Shown: piece by piece, positions 48,101-60,059 of the stretch
Layout of the letters: each line of letters begins with the position of its first letter
Position numbering within the stretch: position 1 is the stretch's first letter
NCBI GenBank assembly: GCA_036346255.1
Contig: CM070619.1
Coordinates: forward strand, 36,958,342-37,022,341
DNA from: Ampelocalamus luodianensis
Lineage: Eukaryota; Streptophyta; Magnoliopsida; Poales; Poaceae
Direction of reading: 5' to 3'
Length of the DNA stretch: 64,000 bases
The notes under the pieces: model-generated
The model's input: only the letters and a program-made list of their open reading frames with translations
What the model was told of the DNA's origin: nothing
Database searches by the model: none
Translations under genes and position numbers: made by a program

Positions 48101-49360
48101 CATTTCTGCTATGTTTAATTGTAAAATTAAAAATGAAAACAAAATGATTTAGACTTGGGCACAATGGTAAGACTCGTGTGATCTCATTGGGTGTGATGGA
48201 AAGGTGCCCGAGTCGCTAAGGACCGAGTTACTTGCGCCACCGTCTTGAGCATTTTGCGTGCTAACCACACTAGAGTATATGGGACCTCTCTTGACCTAGT
48301 ACTTTGGCGTGTATTGGCTCGGGTCGCAGGAGGTCGCAGGAGGGATGGAGGTGGGAGCATGGTAGTTGTTCAAAAGCTTTATCCCGAGTGGGTAGTTGCC
48401 TTTTCGGCTTTACCATGTAAGCGTATGGATTTCTATCCATACGAGTGGCTCAAATGAGTTAATACACAATATTGGAAAAAGTCTCGTAGGACTTAGTTGT
48501 GCCGCATACCTTCAAAGTGTGCTTGGCTTAAAGGGTCTCAAGTGTGGGTACATTGGTACACCTGCAGGTTAAAACTATTCGAATAGCCTCGCCCTAGGTT
48601 ATGGACACGCTCGATCGCCCCAAGAACTAGACTACAACATTTAAATTAAAACTTGATGGGTGGTACTAACTGGGATTAGTGCTATGTTGTGGTGACTATT
48701 GGGATAGTCACTTCTAGGTGGTTACTTGTATCTATCTTTATTTCATTGTTATTTCAACCTTAAAATGAATTGCAAACTTGCCTTCAAACCGTATTACATT
48801 ATTGCAAATAAAGTTGGCTTTATGCAAATAAAACATATGGCCTCCACCAAATAAGCCCGCATGTAGTTTATGAATAGGTCTGCTAGTTCACACGTCCTTA
48901 AGTGCGGGTACAAAGACAATCTTTGTACTCGGTGCTTTGCTTAATGTTTTATTGCAGAGGAAGAAGGTGAGCCCAAGGGCCTCACTACGTGAGTCGTGTT
49001 GCCGCTTTCGTGGCGACTAGACTTGGCGGTCCTGTCCGATGCCTTGTGGGTTGGAGGCACGCGATTGGCTTTGTTTATAGCCATCTTATGGCACTTTTTG
49101 CTTCCATTGTCGATCTCGCTTATTTTTGTATCTTGTGGCTGCCGGCCTTTGTCCTGTAATAACTCTACTATTTGTTTATCTTCCGCTTGGTAGTGTGGTG
49201 TTTGGACTCTATGTTTGGAATGGACTTGATGTCTAATTTGTAACGAGGTGTGTATATGCGTTGCGGAAGTATACATATCTCGAGGATCGCTTATTTGATT
49301 TGTGATGCTAGGACCGTGGTTGGTTAAGCATTACAAGCCAAATAAATTGGGGTCCTCACA
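45104..49360 (+). repeat. R2 3' LTR
   Basis: The 4257-bp LTR matches 36054-40317 throughout. AT-rich blocks are almost identical apart from homopolymer length. The block at 45640-45900 compared with 36580-36850 differs by many one- to three-base gaps at CAG, CTG and CG words. It carries the hairpin at 48692-48711 and ends GGGGTCCTCACA. Confidence 0.92.
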
Positions 49361-50341
49361 CGGGAGCTTAAGTAGGCTCGAGGAGCGAGGAGGGCACCGT
49401 TGGTCGCCTCGGGTTCATCACTGCCACACGGTGCCGTGGCGACGGGAGCGATGAGACGACGACCAAGCGGGCGGTGGTGTGACAGCATTTAATGCGCCTC
49501 AGAGCCGCTTGACGAAGACGGAGCCGACGAGGCGCATCGCCGTCTCCCTCTCTGCGCTCGCCATGGCGCAGCGGACTGCGCGCGGAGCGAGGAAGGAGAT
49601 GACGAGACGGCGTCCGATTTTGATCCAACGGCCGAGAATCGAGGGCAACCGAGGGGTCCGAATGCCTACACGGATGCGAGCCGCTCGATGGAGATCCAAC
49701 GGTTAACACGCGATCTAGTTGAAGCGGCGTCGCAACGCCGACCGCCCGATTGAAATCCAACGGTCAGAGCACGCGCGCCGCTCGCCGCGGCGTGCGGTTA
49801 GTTGACTTCCGAAGTCGGTTGGCTCGAGCCCGAGTCCGACTCGCACCGAGGAACAAAGCAAACCAGCTTAGGGTTTGATTTTTGAACTGAGACTTTGGGG
49901 ATTTAATTGAGGCATAAAATCAACTCCAAAATTTATGAAATTTTGACTGGAGCTTCTCGACTTAAGGATTAACCTTCCATAAAATTTCCAGAGATTTTTG
50001 TGCACTCGGATTTTCTCAAGAAATTCTAGAAGGCTAATTCAAAGGTTTGACTAAGGTTTGACTTGTCTCTAAAATATTTCAAATATTTTCCAAAAATTAT
50101 GAAATAATTCAGAGGTGTTACTAAGCAACCCTAGAACCCAGGAAAATTATTACAAGGGTTTGACATAAGATTTGACCAAGGAGGTTGTTGACTTGATAAA
50201 TGAGGCTTTTGATTTTGAATTTTCTAAAATTCTTTTACAAGAATTTTCAGAAAAGTTCCAAAAGCACAAGGATGTAAGAAAAGTTTTAATTTACCCTCAA
50301 TTTCTTACATTTGAAACACAAGCCAAAATGGGGATGTTACA

Positions 50342-50500
50342 GGGGCGGCGAGGTCGGGGGAAGTGGTGTGGGGGCGCCGAGGTCGGGGGAGTCGAGGTCG
50401 GGGGCGCCAAGGTCGGGAGCGGCGGCGCCGAGGTCGGGGGCGGCGGTGTCGAGGTCGGGGGCGGTGGTGTCGAGGTCGGAGGTGGCGGTGAACGGGCGAG
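50342..50500. repeat. GC-rich 15-bp tandem repeat, right half
   Basis: This continues the array of 21226-21356 on the other side of R1, with about ten copies of GGCGCCGAGGTCGGG and GGCGGTGTCGAGGTCGG. A 28-base word starting GAAGTTACGAGTAAGAG follows at 50550-50577. An almost identical word precedes the left half at 21198-21225, so the array is framed by a direct repeat. Confidence 0.75.
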
Positions 50501-50599
50501 CCCTAGAGGAGTCAAAAGAGTGCACGATAAACTCAGGGGTGCGGGAGAGGAAGTTACGAGTAAGAGCAAAACCCTAGCGGTTCCCACCTTATAAAGAGG

Positions 50600-50935
50600 C
50601 TATCACGAGCGGTTATTTAATAGAACTGCTCGCGATAAGGAATCATAGACGCTTCTCAATAATAACCGCCTATGATATGTTCCATATCACGACGGCCGTA
50701 GTAAGAAATCGTCAGTGATATATCATGCACAGTTCTAATCTAAAACCGCTCGTGATATGGAACGATCACAGATGGTTTGTTTATAGAACCGCTGCGCGAT
50801 AAACTCAGTATCACGATTGCTAATAGGTTTTGTCACCTATCGCGCATTTGGTTACGCAATATAATCGCTCGAGATAAGCTCATATCACGACGGTTATATA
50901 TTAGAACCGCTCGTGATAGCTCGACAAAATCTATT
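50600..50935. promoter_or_regulatory. CACTA subterminal repeats, right part
   Basis: Direct and inverted copies of ATCACGAGCGGTT and AACCGCTCGTGATA occur about a dozen times, with variants such as ATCACAGATGGTT at 50764. Density and layout are typical of CACTA subterminal regions. The consensus differs from the left end (ATCACAGACGGTT). Confidence 0.72.
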
Positions 50936-51225
50936 AACAATTTGTGGTATCCTCGACAAAACTCGTGACAAGTATGATGACAAGCTCATAACACATTTGA
51001 CTTCAAAACCAATTGTTTGCCATAATGAACGCCCACATTGACATCAATATCAAAGATGACAGTTCGTTACACAATAACACATGAAAATTCCACGTTGACA
51101 TCAAAATATATGAGAGATTACAAGTCCATAACACATGATGTTATGGAATAAATTAATTACAATGGAGTAAATTCTTAATTAAAATATAGCCCTTCGTGAT
51201 GATCGGCGCGCATATAGCTAGCTTC
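50936..51225. other. AT-rich DNA between the subterminal repeats and R3
   Basis: No terminus of CACTA type and no coding signal is visible. The words TTGACATCAA and ATAACACATGA each recur two or three times. The region ends at GCTTC, where the R3 LTR begins, so GCTTC is the expected target duplication of R3. Confidence 0.4.
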
Positions 51226-54200
51226 TGTGAGGACCCCAATTTATTTGGCTTGTAATGCTTAACCAACCACCTGGCCCTAGCATCACAAATCAAATAAACC
51301 GAGCCTCGAGATATGTATACTTCCTGCATGCAAGATACACACCTCGCCACAAAATTATGCATCAACTCCATTCCCAACATAGAGTCCAAACATTACACTA
51401 TCAAGCAGAAGGTAAACAAGAGTAGATTATTACAGACCAGGGCCGACCGGCCAAAAGATACACAAATACCAGAAGATAGACAGCGGAAGCAAAAGTGCCA
51501 TAAGATGGCTATAAACAAATCCAATCAGCGTGCCTTCAACCCACAAGGTATCTGACCGGACCGCCAAGCCTAGTGGTCATACACGGCGGCAAAGACAACT
51601 CACGTAGTGAGGCCCTTGGGGCTCACCTTCTTCCTCTCGCAACAAAAACATTAAGCAAGCAATGAGTACAAAAATTGTTTTTGTACTCGCAAGACTGACG
51701 TGTGAACTAGCAGACCTGTTCATATGCTACATGCAGGCTTATTTGGTGGAGGCCATATGTTTCATTTGCACAAAGCCAAGTTTGTTTGTAACAAAGTAAT
51801 ACAGTTTGAAGGCAACTTTGCAATTCATTTTAGTGTTGAAATAATAGCTAAATAAAGATAGATACAAGTAATCACTGGAAGTGACTATCCCAATAGTCAC
51901 CACAACATAGCACTAATCACGATTCGTACTCACCCACAAATTTTAATTAAAAGGTTGTAGTCTAACTCTTGAAAAGCTTACCCAAGCGTGTCCATAACCT
52001 AGGACGAGGCTATTCGAATAGTTTTAACCCTACGGGGTGTACCATCGCACTACACTTGCATCGCCTTTAAGCCAAAAGCACACTTAGAAGGTATGCCGCA
52101 CACTAAGTCCTCGAGACTTTTTCCAATATTGTGTATTAACTACGAGCCGCTCGTATGGATAGAAATCCATACGCTACATGGTAAAGCCGAAAGACAACTA
52201 CCCACTCAGATAAAGCTTTTCGGACAACTACCATGCTCCCAACACCATCCCTCCTGCGACCTCCTGCGACCCGGAGGCAATACACGCCAAAGTACTAGGT
52301 CAAAAGAGGTCCCATACCCTCTAGTGTGGTTAGCACGCTAAAATGCCTGGATAAAAAATCACTCACAAGATGTTCGGTCCTTAATTGACCCGGGCACCTT
52401 TCCAGTCACACCCAAAATTCACACCTCCTTACCATTGTGCCCGCGTCTAAATCATTTTTGGTTTATATTTTTTTAGTTTTGTAATTAACATAGCACAAGC
52501 TGAACGTAAGAACAATAATAGTTTTATGTGATCAAGATCATCGACTAAGCCGATGATCGCCCAATTATACCGGAAGCTAAGCATGGCTAAGCAACTAAAC
52601 TCAGAAACTACTAAGTGACGAGTTCATCCAATAACTCTAATCACAAAGAAATAACCTAGGCTCTGTAGTAGAGGGCAAACATTTACCTACAGATTATGAA
52701 TCTAAAGGATTAACTAACCGCTTTAACACAAAATAAGCGATGCATACATACAGCTGAAACAAAATATTAGACTTTTAAAATACTGGGAGTAGCATGATCA
52801 AACTGCTTGCACTGGCCTGCCGCTCGTAAAGATCAACCTGTTGCAGAGGTTCACTCACAAACGCACCGGAATCGTCGCAATCTATCGATCGAGCAACAAC
52901 AACGAATAAGAACAAATAACGCCGTCAACAACCAAACTTTCAAAATATGCAAGGATCAAATAACACCGACAATAGATCATTCAAAAAGGAAATAACAATT
53001 TAACCGATACATAGGATTTCTCGCGATTGATCTTCCCAAACACACTTATTGCTCATGATAACCATAACGTCGAAATCAATCCTCTTATATGTTTTATTCT
53101 TTTGACAGACTTTGATGGTGATTGAGTGCACATCTATTAACAAAGCAGCAAAACACCAAATTTTAATTAACTAGCTATTCTATGCAACCTTCTAAGATAA
53201 GATCAGTTAGACCTACAAGTTGCTATGGAAACACTGACTAACTAATTATCCAACTAATAGATGTTCAACAATTTTCTAATTAAGTTTGAGCTTGAATAAA
53301 ATTCATCTATTAACACTTCTAAGAACCACACCATAATATCATAAGGCTAACAAATTTCAGCATGCTACTACCACAAGGCCTTACTATACTTGTAAAAGCA
53401 AGAATCACAAGTACAAAGACAAAACAACTAGTTCCAATAACAGCTTCTTTTGATCATTCATGCCAACAAGCTTTGAAACCTATTGATACTAACTAACTGA
53501 CTTCATGCTAACCACTACTACTTAGGGGAGTCATCATGCACTAACAAGATTTGAATAGCAAGTAATGCTACCAAGTTCAGGTTACTGACAACAGGAAAAG
53601 AATGACAACAGAGAAAACTACAGAGCACTTTAGAGACTAACTTTCTTCCAAACCTCAAATACCAATTTTGATCATGCAAGAGAGTGAACTAATGAACAAT
53701 CATAAGATTGATTAGCAGCTAACTACAAGGCTTAAGGGAGGTGGGGCCCACTGTCATAGACAAGAAGAACAGGGAAAGAAGCAGGGGAGGCTCGGGCAGA
53801 GAGGGAGCCAAAAACGGCGCCGGTGGTGGAGGCGCGGCGAGGTGGGGACCAAGGCCAAAATGGGTTGCCTGATGTCTACTGAGGCTAGAGGTGGTCACGG
53901 GGTAGCCGGAGATGCATGGTGGCGGCGACGACGAGCACGGCGCCGGCCGTGGGGTGAAAGGGGCGACGGCGACGGTGCAATTGGGGAAGAAATAGTGCGC
54001 GCATGAGCAACGGGGTCACCAGAACTCACCGGATGACGCTGGGTACGGTGGTCGCGAGATGGCCCGCGACGAGCTCGCGTTAAGCGGCGGTCAACGGCAG
54101 CGAGGACCCGAGGTGAACGAGAACGAGTGAGTGATGGGGAAGGGTAGAGGACACCGAGGGTGCTTACAGAGCTAGAATCGAGCTCAAGTCACCGGAGAAG

Positions 54201-55206
54201 ACGCAACGCGGAGAGGCGGAATCACCGAGTTGGAGAAGAAAGCCCGCCAGCCTCCTCGGCGGTGAAACCCGAAATTCCTTGGGGTTTGCTTCCTTGGGAT
54301 GCGGAACACACGCGGACGCCGGCCGATGCTGGTCGGAGATCACCGGGGTGGCCGCGGGCTCGAGAGGCGCGCGCGACGCCGCGCTTCCGAGCTCACGCGG
54401 AAGAGGACAGAGGAGAAGAAGGAAACCGAGAAAAGTGGAGCACTCGACCGCTTATGAAGGGAAGGCGGAGCGAGGTGGAAGCGGTAAGCGGCGAGGTGAC
54501 GGCGAGGCGACGTGGTGACGCATGCGCCGGCGCGAAGAGCGCGCGCGAGAGAGCGCGCGGAAGAGCGCGCTGCGCGCGCGCGCGCGGAGAACGAAGTTCG
54601 CGAGTGGGGCCAAGCCGTCGCCGACAAGAAATGCAACGCGCGAGGCGGTGCGGTTGGACCAAGTGGCGGTGGCGGTCGGACTTAGTCGGGCTCGGGTTCG
54701 AGCCCGACAAACGATGATTACTGATTTTGAGTTTAAAAGGTCGAGAGAGTTTGGGGAATTTTTAGAGGCAGTTCCCGAGCTCCAAAAATTCGGAAATTTT
54801 TATGGTAGCTACTTTGGACAGAGAACAACGTTGCATAAATTTTACAGAACTTTTTATGAAATGCATTGTTCTGAAGAAAATTCACAAGCTGCTGCCCTAG
54901 GAGTTTGACCAGATTTCAAACAGAGTTGACTTGCTCTTTTGAAATAGCAAATAAAATCTAAAAAAATGTGAGATTTTTCAGAGAGGTAGATAGGATGATC
55001 AAGATGATAGAAAAAATATTCCTAGAGGATGATCACAAGTTTGAGGTTGATAATTTTGTTGACAACAACTATCATTCATAAGAACATGATTAAAGAAAAG
55101 GATAATTGCTAGGGAAAAATGTAGGAAACTTTCAAATGATCAAGAGTTTTTATTTCTCCACAAAATTTTACATTTGAAACACAAACCCTAACTTAGGGCT
55201 GTTACA
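51226..55206 (-). repeat. R3 3' LTR (3.98 kb)
   Basis: It runs from TGTGAGGACCCCAATTT to TAGGGCTGTTACA. It carries the hairpin at 51881-51900 and the palindrome CTATTCGAATAG near 52011. The block 53700-54720 is GC-rich and includes a run of alternating GC at about 54530-54590. A long frame there (54160-54717) has no recognisable domain. Confidence 0.88.
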
Positions 55207-55357
55207 AATCTCCCTCCCTTACAGGAATCTCACCCCGAGATTCTGATCACTAGGAAAAGAAGGACGGGTAGTCTGCATAGAGACGATCTTCCCGCTCCCA
55301 AGTGGCTTCGTCCTCGGAGTGATTCGACCACTGAACTTTAAGGAACTTGATCATACG
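55207..55357 (-). pseudogene. R3 polypurine tract and end of the chromodomain
   Basis: On the minus strand GTAAGGGAGGGAGATT is the polypurine tract. Just upstream an open frame gives IKFLKVQWSNHSEDEATWER and ends ADYPSFFS with a stop. This matches the chromodomain tail of R1 residues 191-223. The frame is cut at its upstream side by the R4 LTR, so R4 landed inside the chromodomain code. The bases ATACG (55353-55357) are the expected target duplication. Confidence 0.85.
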
Positions 55358-58300
55358 TGTGAGGACCCCGGTTTATTCGGCTTGTACTGTTTAACCATCC
55401 ACTTGGTCCTAACAGTACAAATCAAATAAACCAAGCCTCGAGATATGTATACTTCCCAGAAATGCAGTATACACACCCCGCTACAAAATCATGCATCAAT
55501 TCCATTCATACACATAGAGCCAAGCAAAGCAACAATCGAAAGACATAGATAATATAAAGAGAGTTATTACAAAAGAGAGGCCGACTGCCAAAATTCATAA
55601 AGATAAGCAAATACACAATGAAGCAAATGGCCATAAGATGGCGATGAACAAAGCCAATCGGTGTGCCTTTACCCACAAGGCAACCAACCTGACCGCCAAG
55701 CTAATCGCCCCAAACAATAACATAACACAGACTCACAAAAGTGAGGCCCTTGGGCTCACCTTCTTCCTCTGCAACAATTAATATTAAGCAAGCGATGAGT
55801 ACAAAACTTGTTTTTGTACTGCAAGACTGACGTGTGAGATAACAGAACTATAATTAACTACATGCAAGCTTTATTTAAGTGGATGAGGCTTTGGACTTAT
55901 TTTCACATAAAGCAAGTTTTCATTTACAATAAGGTAATAGATTCAAAGCAAGTTTGCAATTAACTTTTATTGTTCAAATAAAAGAGAGACAATAATAACA
56001 TAGATAGAGAACAACACCGACCTAGAAGTGACTAACCCATAGTCACCACAACAATAGCATGAAGTACCCTTCATACCACCCATGTCAAGTTTAAGTTTTT
56101 AAAAGGTTGTAGTCTAGTTCTTGTGGAAATAACCAAGCGTGTCCATAACCTAGGGCGAGGCTATTCGAATAGTTTTAACCTGCAGGGTGTACCAATGTAC
56201 CCACACGATAGACCGCCTTTCCACCACCACAGTTAGCACACTTCCTTTGGTATGCGGGCATGGCTAAGTCTAACAAGACGCTTTCCAATGGACGATGCTA
56301 ATTAAGAGCCATGAACCCACGGAGAAGGACGCATTAGATGTTCCTAACCGATCCGCTAATGCTCCTCCAAACACCACACACAAGAACACACCCACCAACC
56401 ACTCATAATTAGCACCTCCCAAAGTACTTAGTCAAGAGAGGTTCCATATCCCCTCGTGGTTAGCACGCAATAATTGCTTGGATCAATGGCACAAGTAACT
56501 CGGTCCTTAGGGACTTAGGCACCATTCAATCACACCCAACAGTATCACCCAACATACCATTGTGCCCAAGCCAAGATATAATTTTTTTCAGTTTTTATTT
56601 GCAAAATGGTAAAACACAAGGGTTGAACATAATGGAATAATAATAGTATTTGTGTGATCAAGATCATCGACTAAGTCGATGATCGCCCAATGCTACCGAT
56701 ACTAGGCATGGCTAAGCAATATTTATTCGGGATCTACTAAGTGACAAGAGCTCATCCAACGAACTCTAATCACAAATAATAACCTAGGCTTAGGTAGTAG
56801 AGGATATTGATTTACCTACTGATTATGCAACTAGGATTAACTAATCAATTTAACACCCAAATAGCAATGCATACATAAAGTTTAAACAAAGTATTAGACT
56901 TTAAAAGTAATGTGATTGAATGGGAAATGATCAAACCGCTTGCACGCTTGTTGTGGCTCAAATTGTTATGAGGGTCGTTTCTGGGTTACCGCAAATGTCT
57001 AATCCTAAGCGAAAGAGCGAAAACAACCAATAAGACGAGCAACACTTAAACAAAAGAGCAAGCAAAATTATCCAAATGCGACAAAATTCATACACAAGTT
57101 AGAATTGGAATATACCTAGACATAGGAACTGAAAAACCTAATTTGGATTTGTGGTGCAAAAGATATTCTTTAAAACCTATTTTCGGCCATAATTAGCAAT
57201 CAGAGCAAAAATATTTTCTAGGAAGATTTTGAAGCTGAAATTTTATGGTAGCTACCTACTGGTTTAGTGGTAACCCATATAAAATTTCAGGTCATTTGAA
57301 ATTATAAAGAATTAGTTATGATTTTTCTAAGTTCTAAAACTAGGACATCATTTATATCAGTAGCAAAGACCACTAGCAAACTGGTCCTTCACTAAAGTTC
57401 ATCCCCAAAGGAAATTAACAAAATTTAGTTCGCTCGATTTGGACTTACAGAGAACAAGTTATGGATTTTCTAAGTTTTATAGCATTTTTAGAATATTTAC
57501 TAGAGGCTGAAAAAGGCTAAAATCGATTCACAACATTTCTGGTCCTTAACAGGCCTAGAAACATTTCTATATTAATCTCTAGCCTAAAGGAAAATTAATA
57601 CTACTAAATTCACCCAAAAAGGATTTATAATGAAAAAGATATGAATTTCTAAAGTTTTAACAACATTTTTCAGTAGAAAGATAAAGCTCCCCGAGGAATT
57701 TTATATCCCTCAACCGAACAGAAAAGGCGTGGCTCAAAGTGGGCGATTAAAGATCCGACGCCCACGCCACAGACGCGATTCAACATGCACACGCGCGCAC
57801 CGTTGGATTTGATTCCAACGATCCGCATCATTGCGACCTTCGGACGGTCAATTGCTCGCACAACCCGGACCGTTGATCACGCGATGAAGGGTCGATGGAG
57901 GGAGCCTTCGACACCCAATTGCTCCCACGATCCCGCCACGCATCCAATATCGAACTACCGAGGTTGATTGGGCCGCTTATGAATTGAACAGGCTACCGAC
58001 AATGGGGCCCATCGTCGACTCAAGTCACATGACGGGTTCAAACGCACGCGCACGTGAGGGGTTTGAAATGGCGGGCCCACAGTCGTCACGTCAGGCCACG
58101 CACACGTGGTTTAGCGCACGGGGATTAAAATGTGCGAGCCCACCGTAGCGATCGAGGAGGTGGGTTTAAGACAGCTAATGATTACTAACCCATGATTAAC
58201 AATGATTATCATTAATGAACGCCATTATCGTGTCCGAACGATATTACGGCACCGCCGCTGTCCGTCGACAACAAAACCGAGGGCACTCTCCGCTTGTCGC

Positions 58301-60026
58301 GGCGACCCAAGGCACGCGGCGAAACTAAGTGCCAAAATGGAACCGCAATAGCATAACGCACACACCGACCATCCACACCATCGGCGTGTCCCGAACAGCG
58401 GCTAGCCGACGATGAGCGCGCGACCAAAACGGCCAAATGCATAATGACCAAAGCTCCGCAATAAACCATTCCAATGGTGCCCAAGCTTCTAGGGGCTACT
58501 AGAAGGGTACCGAGCACCGTGGAGCTCTGAGGTGGTCGAGGTGGCTCCGCGACGAAGAACGCGTCGGCGACCAAGGAGAAGAAGTGAAGATGACGCACTG
58601 AGCAACTGTGGTGAGACCGGTCATCACTACTCCCACAAGAGCCCATATATGCTTCCCCGAGCAAAGAATTAGGAAATGAAGCTTCTTACCGCGGTGAGGA
58701 AGAAGGGGTGCTCACGGCCGAAAGAGGAAATCCCAAAATTGAGTCGCCCCTGTGCAAAGCAACCACAATTGTTAGGGTTTTGCTCCAAGAAGTGAGGGAC
58801 ACAAACCAAGCAAAAAGAAGGGAAGAAAAGCCACCGGAGCACTGGTTGCACCGAGGAGCTCCCACCAACAATGGCGCCGAAAGGGTTCTCGAGATTTGGG
58901 CTCAAGCAAGCAAAGAGAGTGCAAGCCGGAGCTCAAGGGGTGTAAAGAAAGCTATCAAGGTCTTGAGGGGCTTAAGTAGCCGAGGGGACGAAGAGAGCGC
59001 GCACATGCTCATGGATGGTCTTCGGTCCACAAGAAGGTGCGCCGCCGAGCGACGGAGCCGTGAGTTCGACGACTTCGGGCCCGCACGACGAGCAATTAAT
59101 GCGCCGCAGAGGAGCCGCGAAAGGATCAAGGAGGTGACAAGGCATCGCACCTCCTCTCTTTCTCCACACGGCGACAGGCACACGACGCGCGAGAGGAAGA
59201 TGACCGCGCCACGTCGGGCCCACCACGGCGAGAGAATAGAACGGCTCGGACTCAACAGCTAACGCGGTCGAGCCCAACCCACTCGACGGCGCAACGATGT
59301 GATCGCTGATTTGAAAACGGCTAACGCGAAACAGCATAGCCCGCGATGGTTGGATCGTGATCCAACGGCCGAGAATCACATGGCAACCGAGTCGTCCAAT
59401 GCCTACACGAATGAGAGCCGTCCGATGGAGATCTAACGGCCGATGACGCTGCGCGCCGCCGACGCGCCGGGTGCGATTAGTCGCTTTCTGCCGAGTCAAG
59501 TGACTCGAGCCCGAGCCCGACTCGAGTCCAATGAACAAAGACAACCCGCTTAAGGTTTGATTTTTAAACTCGAACTTTGGGGATTTAATTGAGGCATCAA
59601 ATCAACTCCAAAATTTATGAAATTTTAACTGGAGCTTCCTGACTTAAGGATTAACCTTCCCTAAAATTTCCCAGAGGTTTTTGTGCACTGGGATTTTCTC
59701 AAAAATTTCCAGAAGATTAAGATAGAGGTTTGACCAAGGTTTGACTTGCCTCTACAATATTTCAATTAATTTCCAAAAATTATGAAATAATTCAGAGGTG
59801 TTACCAAGCCACCCTAGAACCAGGGAAAAATTATTTCCAAGGGTTTGACAAAAGATTTGACCAAGGAGGTTGTTGAATTGATAATTGAGGCTTTTGATTT
59901 TGAATATCCCAAAATTCCATTACAAGAATTCCAGAAAAGTTTCAAGAGTAAAAGGATGAAGGAAAAGTTTTAATTTACCCTCAATTTCTTACATTTGAAA
60001 CACAAGCCAAAATTTGGGATGTTACA
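55358..60026 (-). repeat. R4 3' LTR (4.67 kb)
   Basis: It runs from TGTGAGGACCCCGG to GGGATGTTACA and parallels the R1 LTRs, with the palindrome CTATTCGAATAG near 56160. It is about 230 bases longer than the R1 LTRs. The GC-rich part (57690-59560) holds long open frames on both strands that I do not accept as genes. Confidence 0.88.
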
Positions 60027-60040
60027 AACCTCCCCCTTAC
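60027..60040 (-). promoter_or_regulatory. R4 polypurine tract
   Basis: On the minus strand this is GTAAGGGGGAGGTT, adjacent to the 3' LTR. It has one G fewer than the R1 tract. Confidence 0.87.
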
Positions 60041-60059
60041 AAAAATCTCGTTCCTAGAT

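Larger units (their letters stand above)
36054..49360 (+). mobile_element. R2: complete Ty3/gypsy chromovirus element, opposite orientation
   Basis: R2 is 13.3 kb with LTRs of 4264 and 4257 bp that begin TGTAACAGCCCTAAC and end GGGGTCCTCACA. It is flanked by CGGGG on the left and CGGGA on the right, a target duplication with one mismatch, and the empty site survives in R1's 3' LTR. A primer site follows the 5' LTR and a polypurine tract precedes the 3' LTR. The body (40318-45103) encodes gag, protease, RT, RNase H, integrase and chromodomain in order, but in many short frames. The near-equal LTRs suggest a recent insertion. Confidence 0.93.
21357..50341 (-). mobile_element. R1: complete Ty3/gypsy chromovirus element carrying two nested insertions
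   Basis: R1 is bounded by GGGGC on both sides (21352-21356 and 50342-50346), a perfect 5-bp target duplication inside the CACTA repeat array. Its 3' LTR is 21357-28041 and its 5' LTR 32626-50341. After subtracting the inserts these are about 4.44 and 4.40 kb. The body (28042-32625) holds a polypurine tract, integrase end with chromodomain, RNase H, reverse transcriptase, protease and gag, all read on the minus strand, followed by the primer site. The integrase core is deleted, so the element could not insert new copies by itself. R2 lies in its 5' LTR and a 2.24-kb LTR-like insert in its 3' LTR. Confidence 0.93.
32626..50341 (-). repeat. R1 5' LTR, split by R2
   Basis: The two retained parts are 32626-36053 and 49361-50341. 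The break falls inside AAGCGGGAGCTTAAG, which is intact in the 3' LTR at 27061. The 5' LTR matches the 3' LTR closely in AT-rich parts. In GC-rich parts there are many one- to three-base gaps, for example at 35090-35240 compared with 26090-26230. Confidence 0.9.
16678..51225 (-). mobile_element. CACTA (En/Spm-type) transposon, split by R1; right end not reached
   Basis: The left end starts CACTACTACAGAAACAG, the diagnostic CACTA terminus. It is preceded by TTA, which fits the 3-bp target duplication of this superfamily. Next come many copies of ATCACAGACGGTT and its inverse (to about 16960), then a minus-strand gene with CACTA-type domains. The element's own DNA is 16678-21356 and 50342-51225; the 29 kb between is R1, as its GGGGC duplication shows. 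No inverse CACTA terminus is visible before R3 begins at 51226, so the right end is displaced beyond the window or lost. I see no TNP2-type transposase in the retained part. Confidence 0.8.
51226..55357 (-). mobile_element. R3: gypsy element, 3' end only (body displaced by R4)
   Basis: The element shows its 3' LTR (51226-55206), polypurine tract and last 40 codons of pol, and is then cut by R4 at 55358. The rest should follow R4 beyond the window. Its LTR belongs to the same subfamily as R2 and the left-edge element. It inserted into the CACTA element's right part. Confidence 0.88.

Noticed and set aside
50172..50594. 140-codon plus-strand frame
   Set aside because: It spans the LTR end at 50341 and the 15-bp repeat array, an artefact of the junction. 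The same LTR half occurs at 27872 with a different end.
54160..54717. 185-codon open frame in the R3 LTR
   Set aside because: It lies in the GC-rich part of an LTR, has Arg/Ala-rich text with no domain, and overlaps long frames on the other strand. GC-rich DNA has few stops by chance.
58708..59544. Overlapping long frames (184 and 190 codons) on both strands in the R4 LTR
   Set aside because: Both sit in LTR sequence, show no recognisable motif, and the matching part of the R1 LTRs does not keep the frames.
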